From positions 196,993 to 260,992 of the forward strand of contig DAOSDL010000002.1 of the NCBI GenBank assembly GCA_035362335.1: 64,000 bases of DNA, in the 5' to 3' direction. This DNA comes from JAOSJT01 sp035362335 (GTDB taxonomy: Bacteria > Bacteroidota > Ignavibacteria > SZUA-365). Made by a program: the position numbers and the translations under genes. Below the pieces are notes generated by a model that was not told the DNA's origin, did not search any database, and worked only from the letters and a program-made list of their open reading frames with translations. Numbering within the stretch: the stretch's first letter is position 1; each line of letters opens with the position of its first letter. Shown piece after piece: positions 26,600 to 35,159 of this stretch.

Positions 26600-27436
26600 C
26601 TACCAATCCTTGTCCACGGAAATGCGGGCCGGAACTTCCTCGCGCTTCTTTTTTTGCAAATCCTTCTCCTGCCGCTCCAGCGCGCGAAGTATCTGCTCGG
26701 CCTGTTGCTTCGACATTTGCGGCTGTTTCTGCTGCTGCGGCTTGGCCTGCTGCTTCTGCTGCTGATCCTTTTGATTCTGCTGCTGTTGCTGCTGCTGATC
26801 CTTCTTGTCCTGTTTCTGCTGCTCTTGCTGCTTGCTCTTGTCCTGCTTCTGCTGATCCTGCTGCTTGTCCTGTTTTTGCTGCTGCTGTTTCTGATCCTGA
26901 TTCTGATTCTGCTGTTGCTGCTGCAATTCCTCGAGCTTCTTCCGCGCGTACGTCAAATTGTAGCGGGCATCGGCATCGCCGGGCTGCAGCTTGAGCGTTT
27001 TCTTGTACAGTTCGATGGCCTGCTTGTAGCCCTCCATTTGCAACGCCCGCGCATCGTTGTTGCCGGCTTGTTGCAGCATGGGATTGTCGCCTCCCTTTTC
27101 CGCCGCATCGAGAAACACATTGCCCGCATTGTACAGCGTGGCGGCGAGTTGCTCTTTGGAAGCCGCCCGCTTCCCCGCCTCCTCGTAGGATTTGAGCGCG
27201 GACTTCACGTCGCCATTGCGGTAGTGAACATTGCCGCTGTTGAAACGGCTTTCCATGCGCTCACCGTCTTTTTTCGAGGCCTGATTGTACCGCTTCAACG
27301 CTGCGTCGTACTGCTGCTGCCGGTACGCTTCGTTGCCGTCGTTGACCGACGATCGGTAGGACTGCGCGTGCAGGGCCGCCGCTCCGAAAAAGAGCAGCAC
27401 AGCGAAACCCATGGGCAACAATTGACGAATGTGCAT
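26600..27436 (-). CDS. batC: BatC-like TPR protein with Gln/Lys-rich region
   Basis: 278 residues. A signal peptide is followed by TPR repeats (SVNDGNEAYRQQQYDAALKRY, SRFNSGNVHYRNGDVKSAL, TLYNAGNVFLDAA, LKLQPGDADARYNL). An unusually long low-complexity Gln/Lys/Asp stretch (about 170-250, blocks of QQQQ and KQDK) and a short basic C-terminal helix complete it. AGGAGG precedes the ATG. Bacteroides BatC likewise carries TPRs and a charged/Gln tail. The Gln tract is encoded by mixed CAG/CAA codons, so slippage-driven length variation is possible. It starts 3 nt after batB. Confidence 0.85.
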   Translation of the reverse strand: MHIRQLLPMGFAVLLFFGAAALHAQSYRSSVNDGNEAYRQQQYDAALKRYNQASKKDGERMESRFNSGNVHYRNGDVKSALKSYEEAGKRAASKEQLAATLYNAGNVFLDAAEKGGDNPMLQQAGNNDARALQMEGYKQAIELYKKTLKLQPGDADARYNLTYARKKLEELQQQQQNQNQDQKQQQQKQDKQQDQQKQDKSKQQEQQKQDKKDQQQQQQQNQKDQQQKQQAKPQQQKQPQMSKQQAEQILRALERQEKDLQKKKREEVPARISVDKDW

Positions 27437-27439
27437 GTC

Positions 27440-28474
27440 CTATTCCTCCTCTCTCGGCGCGAACACCGCGAAGCGCGACAGGAAGCGGTTGCGCGTCTCC
27501 GAGAGGAACAATTCCCCCACCAGCAGGAGCAGCGCGAACGCGAGTGGAAATTGGAAGCGATCTTCGAAGTCGGTGAACTGCCGCGTGCCGAATTCCTTTT
27601 TCTCCATGCGTTCGATCTGTTCGAACACGGTGGCGAGATTGTCGCGCCCCGTCACGGCCTGCGTGAAGCTTCCCCCCGTTGCCGTGGCGATGCTCTTCAG
27701 CGTCTCCGCGTCGAGACGCGACAGCACCATGCCGCCCTGTTCGTCGCGCTTGTACGAGGCGCCGTCGCCCACGGGAATCGGCGCGCCTTCGAGCGAGCCC
27801 ATGCCAATGGTGTGAATGACAATGCCTTCGTCGGCGGCTTCCTCGGCCGCTGCCACGGGATCGTCCTCGTGATTCTCACCGTCGGTGATGATCACCATGG
27901 CCTTGTACTTGCCCTGCTCCTTCTCGAAGGATTCGCGCGCAAGCGTGATGGCCGATCCGATGGCCGTACCCGGACGCGGCGCAATGCCCGTGGTGATCAC
28001 ATCGTTGAGCATCAGCGCGGCGCTGTAATCCGAGGTGAGCGGCAATTGCGTGTACCCTTCGCCGGCAAACACGATGATGCCGATGCGGTCGCCTTTGAGG
28101 TTGTTGATCAGATTCTGCAATTCCTTTTTTGCCGCCACAATGCGGCTGGGCTGTATGTCCTCGGCGCGCATGCTGGTGGAAACATCCACCGCCACGATCA
28201 GATCGATGCCTGTGCGCGTCACCTCTTCGTAGCGCGTACCCACCTTGGGATTGGCCCAGGCAACGATGAGCGAAGCGAAGATCAGCAGCAACAGCGAAGT
28301 GCGCAGCCAGTATTTGACGCGGCTGCGCTCGGGAATCATGCGATGCACGAGGCGGCGCTCGCCGTACATGCGGAGGCCGCGCCGCTGCAGGAACCAGGCG
28401 AACCACAGCAGCGCTGCCAGCGCCGGGAGCGCGAACAGATACTGCAGGTATTCGGGGTGGGCGAACTTTATCAT
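27440..28474 (-). CDS. batB: BatB-type VWA membrane protein
   Basis: 344 residues from MIKFAHPEYLQYLF. Membrane helices near both ends (LFALPALAALLWFAWFL, SLLLLIFASLIVAW, FALLLLVGELFL) flank a von Willebrand A domain with the metal-site motif AVDVSTSM (DxSxS), a TAIGSA segment and VIITDGENHEDDP. The domain is expected in the periplasm. It lies 22 nt after batA; the N-terminal extension readable further upstream belongs to the batA frame-shadow. Confidence 0.9.
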   Translation of the reverse strand: MIKFAHPEYLQYLFALPALAALLWFAWFLQRRGLRMYGERRLVHRMIPERSRVKYWLRTSLLLLIFASLIVAWANPKVGTRYEEVTRTGIDLIVAVDVSTSMRAEDIQPSRIVAAKKELQNLINNLKGDRIGIIVFAGEGYTQLPLTSDYSAALMLNDVITTGIAPRPGTAIGSAITLARESFEKEQGKYKAMVIITDGENHEDDPVAAAEEAADEGIVIHTIGMGSLEGAPIPVGDGASYKRDEQGGMVLSRLDAETLKSIATATGGSFTQAVTGRDNLATVFEQIERMEKKEFGTRQFTDFEDRFQFPLAFALLLLVGELFLSETRNRFLSRFAVFAPREEE

Positions 28475-28496
28475 CGATGCGTTTCCTGATCGCGGA

Positions 28497-29495
28497 TTAC
28501 GGGATTTTTCTGAACACCAATGCGCGCAGCAGCATTTCGCCCAGCAACAGCAGCAAACCCGCAAACAACCAGCCGTAGAACAGCTCGCTGTAGCGGTGGA
28601 ACTCCGTTACTTCCACTTTCGTGCGTTCGAGCTTGTCGATGCGCGCGTAAATGTCGCGCAACGCCTTGTTGCCTGTCGCGCGGAAATACTCGCCGCCGGT
28701 GAGCTGCGCCACCTGCGTGAGCATGGTTTCGTCGATTTCCACCGGCATCTGTTGATACTGCGTGCCGAAAGGCGTCTGCACCGGATAGGGTGCCATGCCG
28801 CGCGTGCCCACGCCGACGGTGTAAATGCGTATGCCGAAACTCAACGCGATCTCCGCCGACGTGGCGGGGTCGATCGAACCCATGTTGTTCACGCCGTCGG
28901 TGAGCAGAATCATCACGCGGCTCTTGGCCTTGCTGTTCTTCATGCGGTTCACCGCATTGGCGATGCCCTCGCCGATGGCGGTGCCATCCTGCAGATAGCC
29001 GGTTTTCACTTTACGCAACAAATCCACCAGCACCGAATAATCGGTGGTCAGCGGACATTGCGTGAAGCTCTCGCCGGCGAAAATCACCAATCCGATGCGG
29101 TCGCTCTCGCGGCCGAGGATGAACTCCTCGGCCACCTTCTTCGCGGCCTCGAGACGATTCGGCCGGAAATCCTCGGCCAGCATCGAACCCGAAATATCCA
29201 GGACGATGGTGATGTCTATGCCTTCGCGATACACATTCTCGCCGCGCGATGAGGATTGCGGACGCGCGAAGGCCACAATCAACGCGGCAAGCGCCAGGAT
29301 GCGCAGCGCAAACGGCACATGCCGCAGATGGGTGCGCCAGCCCGCGGGCAATCCGTCGAACAGCGCCAACGATGAATGCCGCAACGATGCGGTCACACGG
29401 TTGCGCTTCCATATGTACCAGGCGATCAACAGCGGCAGCAGCGCCAGCAACCACAGCAGATGCGGATTGGCGAAATGCGTGATGTGCTCCATCAT
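28497..29495 (-). CDS. batA: BatA-type VWA membrane protein
   Basis: 332 residues (MMEHITHFANPHLLWLL; the second Met is equally possible). Helices at the N-terminus (LLALLPLLIAWYIW and LRILALAALIVAF) and C-terminus (LFAGLLLLLGEMLL) bracket a VWA domain with the complete MIDAS VLDISGSM, GTAIGEG and LLTDGVNNMG. Paralogue of the next gene. The ATGATG start overlaps the preceding stop by 4 nt, consistent with coupled synthesis. Confidence 0.9.
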   Translation of the reverse strand: MMEHITHFANPHLLWLLALLPLLIAWYIWKRNRVTASLRHSSLALFDGLPAGWRTHLRHVPFALRILALAALIVAFARPQSSSRGENVYREGIDITIVLDISGSMLAEDFRPNRLEAAKKVAEEFILGRESDRIGLVIFAGESFTQCPLTTDYSVLVDLLRKVKTGYLQDGTAIGEGIANAVNRMKNSKAKSRVMILLTDGVNNMGSIDPATSAEIALSFGIRIYTVGVGTRGMAPYPVQTPFGTQYQQMPVEIDETMLTQVAQLTGGEYFRATGNKALRDIYARIDKLERTKVEVTEFHRYSELFYGWLFAGLLLLLGEMLLRALVFRKIP

Positions 29496-30481
29496 GCGCC
29501 TCGTCCTCCACCCTGTTGCTCGTCGGCGTTCTCATTCCGGGTCGCATCATCCGTTTCAAAGGTCTCGCGCGGTATACTCTCGCGCACCACGCTGTACACC
29601 GTGGCAAGCCCGTGCTCGTGCTGCATGACGGTGGGTTCGAAGCGTGCGAATTTCGTCAGATCCGCCACGCGGAGCGCCTGTTCGAGTTCCTGTACCAACA
29701 CGGGTCGCAGTGTGGTGGCACGCGCGTTGCGAATGATTTCGCCAGTGGTTTCCTCCATCGCGGGGAACACGAAACGGCGTTCGAGATAGCGCCGCGCAAT
29801 GTCGCTCAGCCGCGATTGCGCCTCCTTGTGCGCGCCGCGCAGCCAGGGCGCGTCGGATTGCAATCTGTCCAGCGAACGCAACGCCTCCACATGCGGTGGA
29901 ATTTCAGGCCTTACTTCCTCCACAGGAGCCTCGTCCACCTCCTCCGCCTTGCGCTTGTACCAGCGCCAGGCGTACCAGATTACGGCGGCGAGCAATAGCG
30001 AGGCAAGTACGATCAGCACATACACCCACCATGGCAGGGACACGTGCATCACGTCCTTGATGTCCTTGAATGTGATGGTGGTATCCAGCGCCACCGTACC
30101 GATGGCGAGCGTCAGCGTGTTGGACCGCGCGATATACGTGGTGGTGTCGCCCGCCAAGCGATAGCGCAGCAACACGTTGAGCGCCACCTGCCCGGTGTCG
30201 AACACGGTCATGGTTATTTCACGTCGAATGCGCGAGCGCAGGCCGTCGGCTTCGAGCGTCTCCTCGCCCAGCGCCACGAAGTCGCCGCCTTCGATATCGT
30301 CGTCGTTTTTCGGAAAGCGCAGCGTGGCTTCCTTCGGAGCGTCGACGTGCAGCGAGGCGACAATCCATTCGCCGATGAGGTAGCGCGTGGAGTCGACCGT
30401 GACCTTCACCTTCACATCCTGCGCGCCCGCAAGCGCGGGAAGCAGGAACAGCGCGGCAATCAGCACAAGGCGTGTTCTCAT
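29492..30481 (-). CDS. Bat-operon membrane protein with signal peptide and single helix
   Basis: 329 residues. A signal peptide (MRTRLVLIAALFLLPALAGAQ), a beta-rich periplasmic domain (VKVTVDSTRYLIGEWI), one strong membrane helix near residue 155 (WWVYVLIVLASLLLAAVIWY), then a basic junction and a helical cytoplasmic domain (EALRSLDRLQS...FVFPAMEETTGEII). This resembles the DUF4381/BatX-type protein commonly found between the DUF58 gene and batA. It overlaps both neighbours by 4 nt. Function unknown; probably a partner of the VWA proteins. Confidence 0.75.
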   Translation of the reverse strand: MRTRLVLIAALFLLPALAGAQDVKVKVTVDSTRYLIGEWIVASLHVDAPKEATLRFPKNDDDIEGGDFVALGEETLEADGLRSRIRREITMTVFDTGQVALNVLLRYRLAGDTTTYIARSNTLTLAIGTVALDTTITFKDIKDVMHVSLPWWVYVLIVLASLLLAAVIWYAWRWYKRKAEEVDEAPVEEVRPEIPPHVEALRSLDRLQSDAPWLRGAHKEAQSRLSDIARRYLERRFVFPAMEETTGEIIRNARATTLRPVLVQELEQALRVADLTKFARFEPTVMQHEHGLATVYSVVRESIPRETFETDDATRNENADEQQGGGRGA

Positions 30482-31356
30482 CGGTAGCGTTGCTCCCGCA
30501 TTCTGAAGAAATCCACCAGCGGCTGCACATACCCCCGCCGGGCGTCGATGACGATGGAGTCCACATTCGACCGGAGAAAATTCCGCTCCAGTTCCGCGAT
30601 CTGCGCCAGTCGTCGCTCGCGATACGCCGCGCGCACCGATGCCATCGACGTGTCGATCCAGCGCTCGGCGCCGCTCTCGGCGTCGCGCAACTTGATCAGC
30701 CCCACATCGGGCAATTCCATTTCACGCGCGTCGGTCAAACGCACGGCGATCATGTCGTGCTTGCGTGCCGCGATGCTCAGAGCGCGATCATAGCCGTTGT
30801 CCATGAAATCCGACACCACGAAAGCGATGGAGCGCTTCTTGGTCACGCTGTTGAAATACTCCAGCGCCTGGCGGATATCCGTACCCGTACCGCGCGCTTC
30901 GTAGGCCAGCAAATCGCGGATGATGCGAAGAATATGCGAACGTCCCTTTTTCGGCGGAACGAAGGTCTCCACCTGATCGGTGAAAATGATCAGCCCCACC
31001 TTGTCGTTGTTCTTGATCGCGCTGAAGGCCAGCACGGCGCAGAGTTCCGCCGCCAGATCGCGCTTGCGGCGCACCACCGTGCCGAAATCCTGCGAACCGC
31101 TCATGTCCACGAGCAGCATCACCGTCAACTCGCGCTCTTCTTCGAACACTTTCACGAAGGGACGGTTGAAGCGCGCCGACACGTTCCAGTCGATGGCGCG
31201 CACATCGTCGCCATACTGGTACTCGCGCACCTCGGTGAATTCCATGCCCCGACCCTTGAACACACTGTGGTATTCGCCGGAGAAGAGCTGGTTCACCAGG
31301 CCGCGCGTGCGGATTTCTATTTGTCGGACGTTTTTGAAAATCTGTGTCGTTTCCAT
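30478..31356 (-). CDS. DUF58 (VWA-like) protein of the MoxR/Bat system
   Basis: 292 residues, no signal peptide. The DUF58 hallmark FSGEYHSVFKGRGMEFTEVREYQYGDD, cut here to FKGRGMEFTEVREY, and RAIDWNVSARF are intact. A degenerate VWA fold follows (LLVDMSGSQDFG, IAFVVSDFMDNG). DUF58 proteins pair with MoxR ATPases; MoxR lies 60 nt upstream. Cytosolic. Confidence 0.92.
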   Translation of the reverse strand: METTQIFKNVRQIEIRTRGLVNQLFSGEYHSVFKGRGMEFTEVREYQYGDDVRAIDWNVSARFNRPFVKVFEEERELTVMLLVDMSGSQDFGTVVRRKRDLAAELCAVLAFSAIKNNDKVGLIIFTDQVETFVPPKKGRSHILRIIRDLLAYEARGTGTDIRQALEYFNSVTKKRSIAFVVSDFMDNGYDRALSIAARKHDMIAVRLTDAREMELPDVGLIKLRDAESGAERWIDTSMASVRAAYRERRLAQIAELERNFLRSNVDSIVIDARRGYVQPLVDFFRMREQRYR

Positions 31357-31416
31357 CGGTCCTCTGTGGTCTGACGTTCATACTGCGCCGCGCCTGGCGG
31401 CGGTGGGAACGAAGGA

Positions 31417-32406
31417 TCAGGGCACCTCGATGGTATCGAGAATTTCCTGGATGATGTTCTCTGAGGTTTTCTCCTCTGCTTCCGCCTCGTAGGTCACCGC
31501 CAGGCGGTGCCGCAGCACGTCGAAGCAGATGGCGCGGATATCCTCGGGAATCACATAGCCGCGCCGTTGGATAAATGCGTGCGCCTTGCCGGCAATGGCG
31601 AGATTGATGGAAGCACGGGGCGAACCGCCATAGGCGATGTACGGGGCGAGGCGCTCGAGTTTGAAATCCTTGGGGCGTCGCGTTGCCTCGACGATGTCGA
31701 GGATGTAGCGTTCGATTTTTTCATCCATGTACACCATGTGCACGGCCTTGCGTGCGCGGGCGATCTCGTCGAGTGCCACCACGGGCTGCGCCACCGGCGT
31801 TTCCTCGGCAATCTGCTGCCGCATGATGCGCAGTTCCTCGTCGCGCGCGGGATAGTCGATGGTCACCTTCAGCATGAAGCGATCGACCTGTGCTTCGGGC
31901 AGCGGATAGGTTCCTTCCTGCTCGATGGGATTTTGTGTGGCCATCACGAGGAAGGGATCGGGCAGCTTGTAGGTTTGATCGCCGATGGTGACCTGCCGTT
32001 CCTGCATTGCCTCCAGCAACGCGCTCTGCACCTTGGCGGGCGAGCGGTTGATTTCGTCGGCGAGGATGAAGTTGGCGAACACCGGTCCCTGCCGCGTCTG
32101 GAAATCGCCGGTTTTCTGATTGTAAATCATCGTGCCGACGAGATCGGCCGGAAGAAGATCGGGTGTGAACTGAATACGATGGAAAAGGGCATGCATTGTG
32201 GCGGCGAGGGTTTTGATGGCGGTGGTCTTGGCCAGACCCGGCACGCCCTCGAGCAGAATATGCCCGTTGCCCAGCAGGCCGATGAGCAGGCGGTCGATCA
32301 TGGCCTTTTGACCGACGATCACTTTGCCCATTTCCATTTTCAGGATGTCGATGCATGCGCTTTCCTGCTGAATGCGCTCGTTGATCTCCTGGATGTTGAT
32401 GTCCAT
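31417..32406 (-). CDS. moxR: MoxR family AAA+ ATPase
   Basis: 329 residues from MDINIQEINERIQQES (AGAGGAG a few nucleotides upstream). Walker A GVPGLAKTT, Walker B FILADEINR, sensor 1 MATQNPIEQEGTYPLPEAQ with the arginine-finger-like DRFM, and sensor 2 GGSPRASINL are all present. MoxR ATPases act as chaperone-like activators of VWA proteins. It heads the seven-gene bat operon that follows. An ATG ten codons upstream (32436) lacks a ribosome site. Confidence 0.93.
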   Translation of the reverse strand: MDINIQEINERIQQESACIDILKMEMGKVIVGQKAMIDRLLIGLLGNGHILLEGVPGLAKTTAIKTLAATMHALFHRIQFTPDLLPADLVGTMIYNQKTGDFQTRQGPVFANFILADEINRSPAKVQSALLEAMQERQVTIGDQTYKLPDPFLVMATQNPIEQEGTYPLPEAQVDRFMLKVTIDYPARDEELRIMRQQIAEETPVAQPVVALDEIARARKAVHMVYMDEKIERYILDIVEATRRPKDFKLERLAPYIAYGGSPRASINLAIAGKAHAFIQRRGYVIPEDIRAICFDVLRHRLAVTYEAEAEEKTSENIIQEILDTIEVP

Positions 32407-32640
32407 GCACTCCTCTTCGAGATTCTGGTGATTCATGCCATGGGCGGGAAGTCCCGGCAAAGGCGCGTGGCGAAAACTCCCGGTCCGGCAAGCATATCCT
32501 CAAATTTGCGCAACGGGAATTCCCGAAGCAACCCATGAAATTTCGCCCTTGCCGGACAGTGGTCTTGGACGAAAAAAACCTCGCCAACGTTCCCGCACTC
32601 CCTCCGCCGAGCGATTATGTACCTCCGAACTGCGTACGGA

Positions 32641-32964
32641 ATACATTCAAAGAGGGCGCGGAGAGCGCCGAGCGCGCGGAGGATGGGTTGAGGGCGCACC
32701 CCGCTTGATCCGTGCGCGCCGCAGTAATCCAGTCAACGCAAGGACGCGGAGACGCAAAGCCGCGATTCCTCTGAGCCCTCCGTGTTCGCGAAGCGCTCCG
32801 TGTCCTCTGTGCTCCCGCGAAGCGCTCCGGGTTCTCCGTGCAAGCGAAGCACGCGATTCCTCCGGGCCTTCAGTATTGGCGAAGCCCTCAGTGTTCGCCG
32901 TGTTCCACAATTTCTCCTTACTCTCCTTTCCTCCTTACTCTCATTCTTCACGTTTGCTTGATTG
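32641..32964. repeat. Dispersed intergenic repeat, copy A
   Basis: The 558-bp gap 32407-32964 has no gene. Its right part shares order, boundaries and many words with 63560-63800. Both begin ATACATT followed by AAGAG, both contain a purine-rich GGAGAG block and GATCCGTGCGC, CCRYNGYAATC and AGTCAA words, then CCTCCGTGTTCGCGAAGC-type words repeated (CTCCGTGTCCTCTGTG), and both end CTACTCTCATTCTTCAC (CTTACTCTCATTCTTCAC here) plus TTGATT. The right end abuts the stop codon of the radical SAM gene. Nothing recognisable lies at 32407-32640 apart from AT-rich patches. Confidence 0.7.
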
Positions 32965-33933
32965 CTACAGCTTGCGCAGAGGTTGGAGTATGTACTTGCC
33001 GTAGCCGTACTTGATCTTGGAGGGGACACTCGCCAGCGACAGCGCATTCGTGGGAAATGCAAACGAGGGTTCGAAGTAGCAGTTGATGGTGCAACCCTTG
33101 CAGAAGTCGTGCCTTCCTTCGTGTTCGCGGTGCCAGCGTGCACGATCCCCCGCCAGCACGGCCCCGAGATCCTCGCCGATCGGGAGACGTTCGTTGTGCA
33201 GATGATAGCATGGCAGCAGCACTTCGTTGTCCGGCGATATCACCACCACGCGCGAAGCAGCGCGGCACAGCGGATGATCGGGATCGTTGCCGCCCTGCCG
33301 CCGGAGGGTGAGGAAGCTGGGATTGAGGTACACGCGGGGCTTGCGCGCGAAGCGCTCGATGGTGTCGAGCGTGGCGTCGGCCAGCGCCTCTTCGCGGAAA
33401 TACCCGAAGATGGGATTGAGCAGGAGCAGCGTGTTGTGCTCGCGGGCGATGGTGTACACCGCTTCGAGCTGCCCCACGTTGTCGTCGGTCACGGTGAACA
33501 GCAGATCGGGCGTTTCACCCAGACGACGGGCGATGGACAGCGATTCGAGCACGGCGTCGAAACAGGCCACGCCGCGCATGCGGTCGTGCTGCATGCGATC
33601 GGCGCTGTCGAGCGAGAAATGCAGGAGATTCACCAACCCCCGCAGACGCTCGGCCCATTTCGGATACAATAGTCCGTTGGAAGTGATGCTCGTCATCAGG
33701 CCCGCCTCGCGGGCGGCGCGCGCTATCACATCGATGTCGGGATGCAGCAGCGGTTCGCCCCCGGTCAGATCGATGAAGCGCACGCCGAGATTCCGCAATT
33801 GGCCGATGTTGCGCAGCACATCATCCGTACGCGCGTGTCGGCTGTCGCGAAAACGCGCATGATCCCCGAAATGACAGAAATCGCACCAGGCATTGCAGCG
33901 GTAGGTGAGATAGTAGTTGCAGAGTATCGGCAT
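32965..33933 (-). CDS. Radical SAM protein with SPASM-like C-terminus
   Basis: 322 residues starting MPILCNYYLTYRC. The radical-SAM [4Fe-4S] motif is CX3CX2C (Cys13, Cys17, Cys20). FIDLTGGEPLLHPD is the SAM-binding GGE motif; ITSNGLL and LLHFSLDSAD continue the barrel. Near the C-terminus, Cys residues in CRAAS, LPCYHLHNE and DFCKGCTINCYF form a SPASM/twitch-like auxiliary cluster site. The layout resembles Bacteroidota radical SAM proteins annotated as MoaA/NifB-like or peptide-modifying enzymes. No small precursor peptide gene is seen beside it, so the substrate is unknown. It is divergent from the AlbA_2 regulator; the 196-bp gap between them probably holds both promoters. Confidence 0.85.
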   Translation of the reverse strand: MPILCNYYLTYRCNAWCDFCHFGDHARFRDSRHARTDDVLRNIGQLRNLGVRFIDLTGGEPLLHPDIDVIARAAREAGLMTSITSNGLLYPKWAERLRGLVNLLHFSLDSADRMQHDRMRGVACFDAVLESLSIARRLGETPDLLFTVTDDNVGQLEAVYTIAREHNTLLLLNPIFGYFREEALADATLDTIERFARKPRVYLNPSFLTLRRQGGNDPDHPLCRAASRVVVISPDNEVLLPCYHLHNERLPIGEDLGAVLAGDRARWHREHEGRHDFCKGCTINCYFEPSFAFPTNALSLASVPSKIKYGYGKYILQPLRKL

Positions 33934-34129
33934 GAAGGAGCGCTGACCTTTCGTTGGAGTGCCAGGTAATGTACAGGAAAAATGCGCAGGGCGAAAACCG
34001 ACGCGGCGCCCCACCCCGCTCTCGCTCGCGAGGACATCGCTCGCGTGGAGGAATTTTTCCCGCATTGCGCCGAACGCTGACGGATACGAGATTGTTGCTA
34101 TTCCGGCACAGGTACAGCGCGGAGAAACG

Positions 34130-34792
34130 GTGATCCGATACCATGAAATCATGACCATGCTCGAAGAAGGCGAGGGGCTCACAGTGGAGTTCAAACGCAA
34201 AGTGTCCTCGCCCGAGAAAATCGCGCGCGAACTCATCGCCTTCGCCAACACGCGCGGCGGCGTGATACTCTTCGGCATCGACGACGATAAAAGCATCGTG
34301 GGTGTGGAAAGTGAGAAGGCCGAAATGGACGAAGTCGAGCAGGCCCTGCACGGTTTGATCGATCCGCCCATCGATTACGAAGTGCGGATTTTCGGGATGG
34401 GAGGACACGATGTGATCGCCGTGAAAGTGCCGGAAAGCGAGCGCAAACCGCATTTTCTCGACAATGGCTCGGGCGAGCGCGTGGCCTATGTGCGCGTGGG
34501 CGAAGCAAGCGTGCAGGCCTCGAAAGAAATGGTGCGCGTGCTGCGGCATCAGTACGGACCCTCGGAACCCGTGCGTCTGGTGATCGGCGAGGCCGAACGC
34601 CGCTTGTTCGCCTGGTTCGAACGCAACCAACGCATCACCGTCAAGGAATACGCCAAGCTGATCAACGTCTCTGAACGCCGCGCCACCCGCCTGCTCGTGC
34701 GCCTCGTCCGCGCCGGCGCCCTCGCCATACACACCGGCGAGAAAACCGACTACTTCACCGCCATCGACCTCGGAACAGGCACGGACCGTTGA
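34130..34792 (+). CDS. AlbA_2 (Schlafen-type) DNA-binding regulator
   Basis: 220 residues from a GTG start with GGAG five nucleotides upstream; the next candidate, ATG 34151, has no ribosome site and would trim the conserved first helix. The AlbA_2 domain shows the family hallmark GEGLTVEFKRK, IARELIAFANTRGGVILFGIDDD, and YVRVGEASVQAS. The C-terminal ~70 residues form a winged-helix-like region (QRITVKEYAKLINVSERRATRLL). Such proteins are usually transcriptional regulators. It could control the divergent radical SAM gene (inference). Confidence 0.85.
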   Translation: MIRYHEIMTMLEEGEGLTVEFKRKVSSPEKIARELIAFANTRGGVILFGIDDDKSIVGVESEKAEMDEVEQALHGLIDPPIDYEVRIFGMGGHDVIAVKVPESERKPHFLDNGSGERVAYVRVGEASVQASKEMVRVLRHQYGPSEPVRLVIGEAERRLFAWFERNQRITVKEYAKLINVSERRATRLLVRLVRAGALAIHTGEKTDYFTAIDLGTGTDR

Positions 34793-35016
34793 GCCCCGCG
34801 AAAGCGGTGTCGAAGCCAGAAGAACAAGCACCCCTCGTACTGCACCAACCTTGGAACATTGGAGAAATCGCTGCCCTGCGGCTTTGCGTCCGCGGGTTGC
34901 GTACGAACCCTTCAAAGCTTGAACTCTCGTATCACTGAGAAACGGGAAACATTCACCGTCACTCGTCCACACGGCATCGCCTATGCCGCAGCCCTGCGGG
35001 ATGCGCCTCAATCCAT

Positions 35017-35061
35017 CCTCTGCGCCCTCTGTGCCCTCTGCGCCCTCTGTGCCCTCTGTGT
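35017..35061. repeat. Five-copy 9-bp tandem repeat CCTCTGYGC
   Basis: Five consecutive 9-bp units read CCTCTG then C, T, C, T, T, then GC (the last ends GT). The same CCTCTGTG word recurs in the dispersed repeat copies at 32641 and 63560, so this may be a related fragment. Confidence 0.85.
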
Positions 35062-35135
35062 CACGATTTGGTTCACGTACCGGAACGTCTTAAATTTATT
35101 CGATACACCGTCCTTCGGGAAGATCGACGATCTTT

Positions 35136-35141
35136 TATAAT
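35136..35141 (+). promoter_or_regulatory. Perfect -10 hexamer before gatE
   Basis: TATAAT ends 18 nt before the gatE ATG, implying a leader of about 12 nt. The hexamer 16 nt upstream (TTCGGG) is a poor -35. No Shine-Dalgarno is visible between here and the ATG, so gatE may be initiated on a very short leader. Confidence 0.5.
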
Positions 35142-35159
35142 CCATCCGCAGTAACCCGC

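Larger units (their letters stand above)
34793..35159. other. Gene-free gap before gatE with tandem repeat and promoter
   Basis: 367 bp with no credible gene. It contains the 9-bp tandem repeat at 35017-35061 and a TATAAT at 35136. The segment 34875-34905 (GCGGCTTTGCGTC...) resembles, in reverse orientation, a word of the dispersed repeat at 32641. I see nothing else supportable. Confidence 0.6.

Noticed and set aside
24856..28489. Long plus-strand frames (712 and 682 codons) with a poly-Leu stretch
   Set aside because: Antisense to batD, batC and batB; the Leu run is the complement of the BatC Gln tract, not a membrane protein.
35017..35061. CRISPR or coding repeat
   Set aside because: A simple 9-bp tandem with no spacers and no open frame with start signals.
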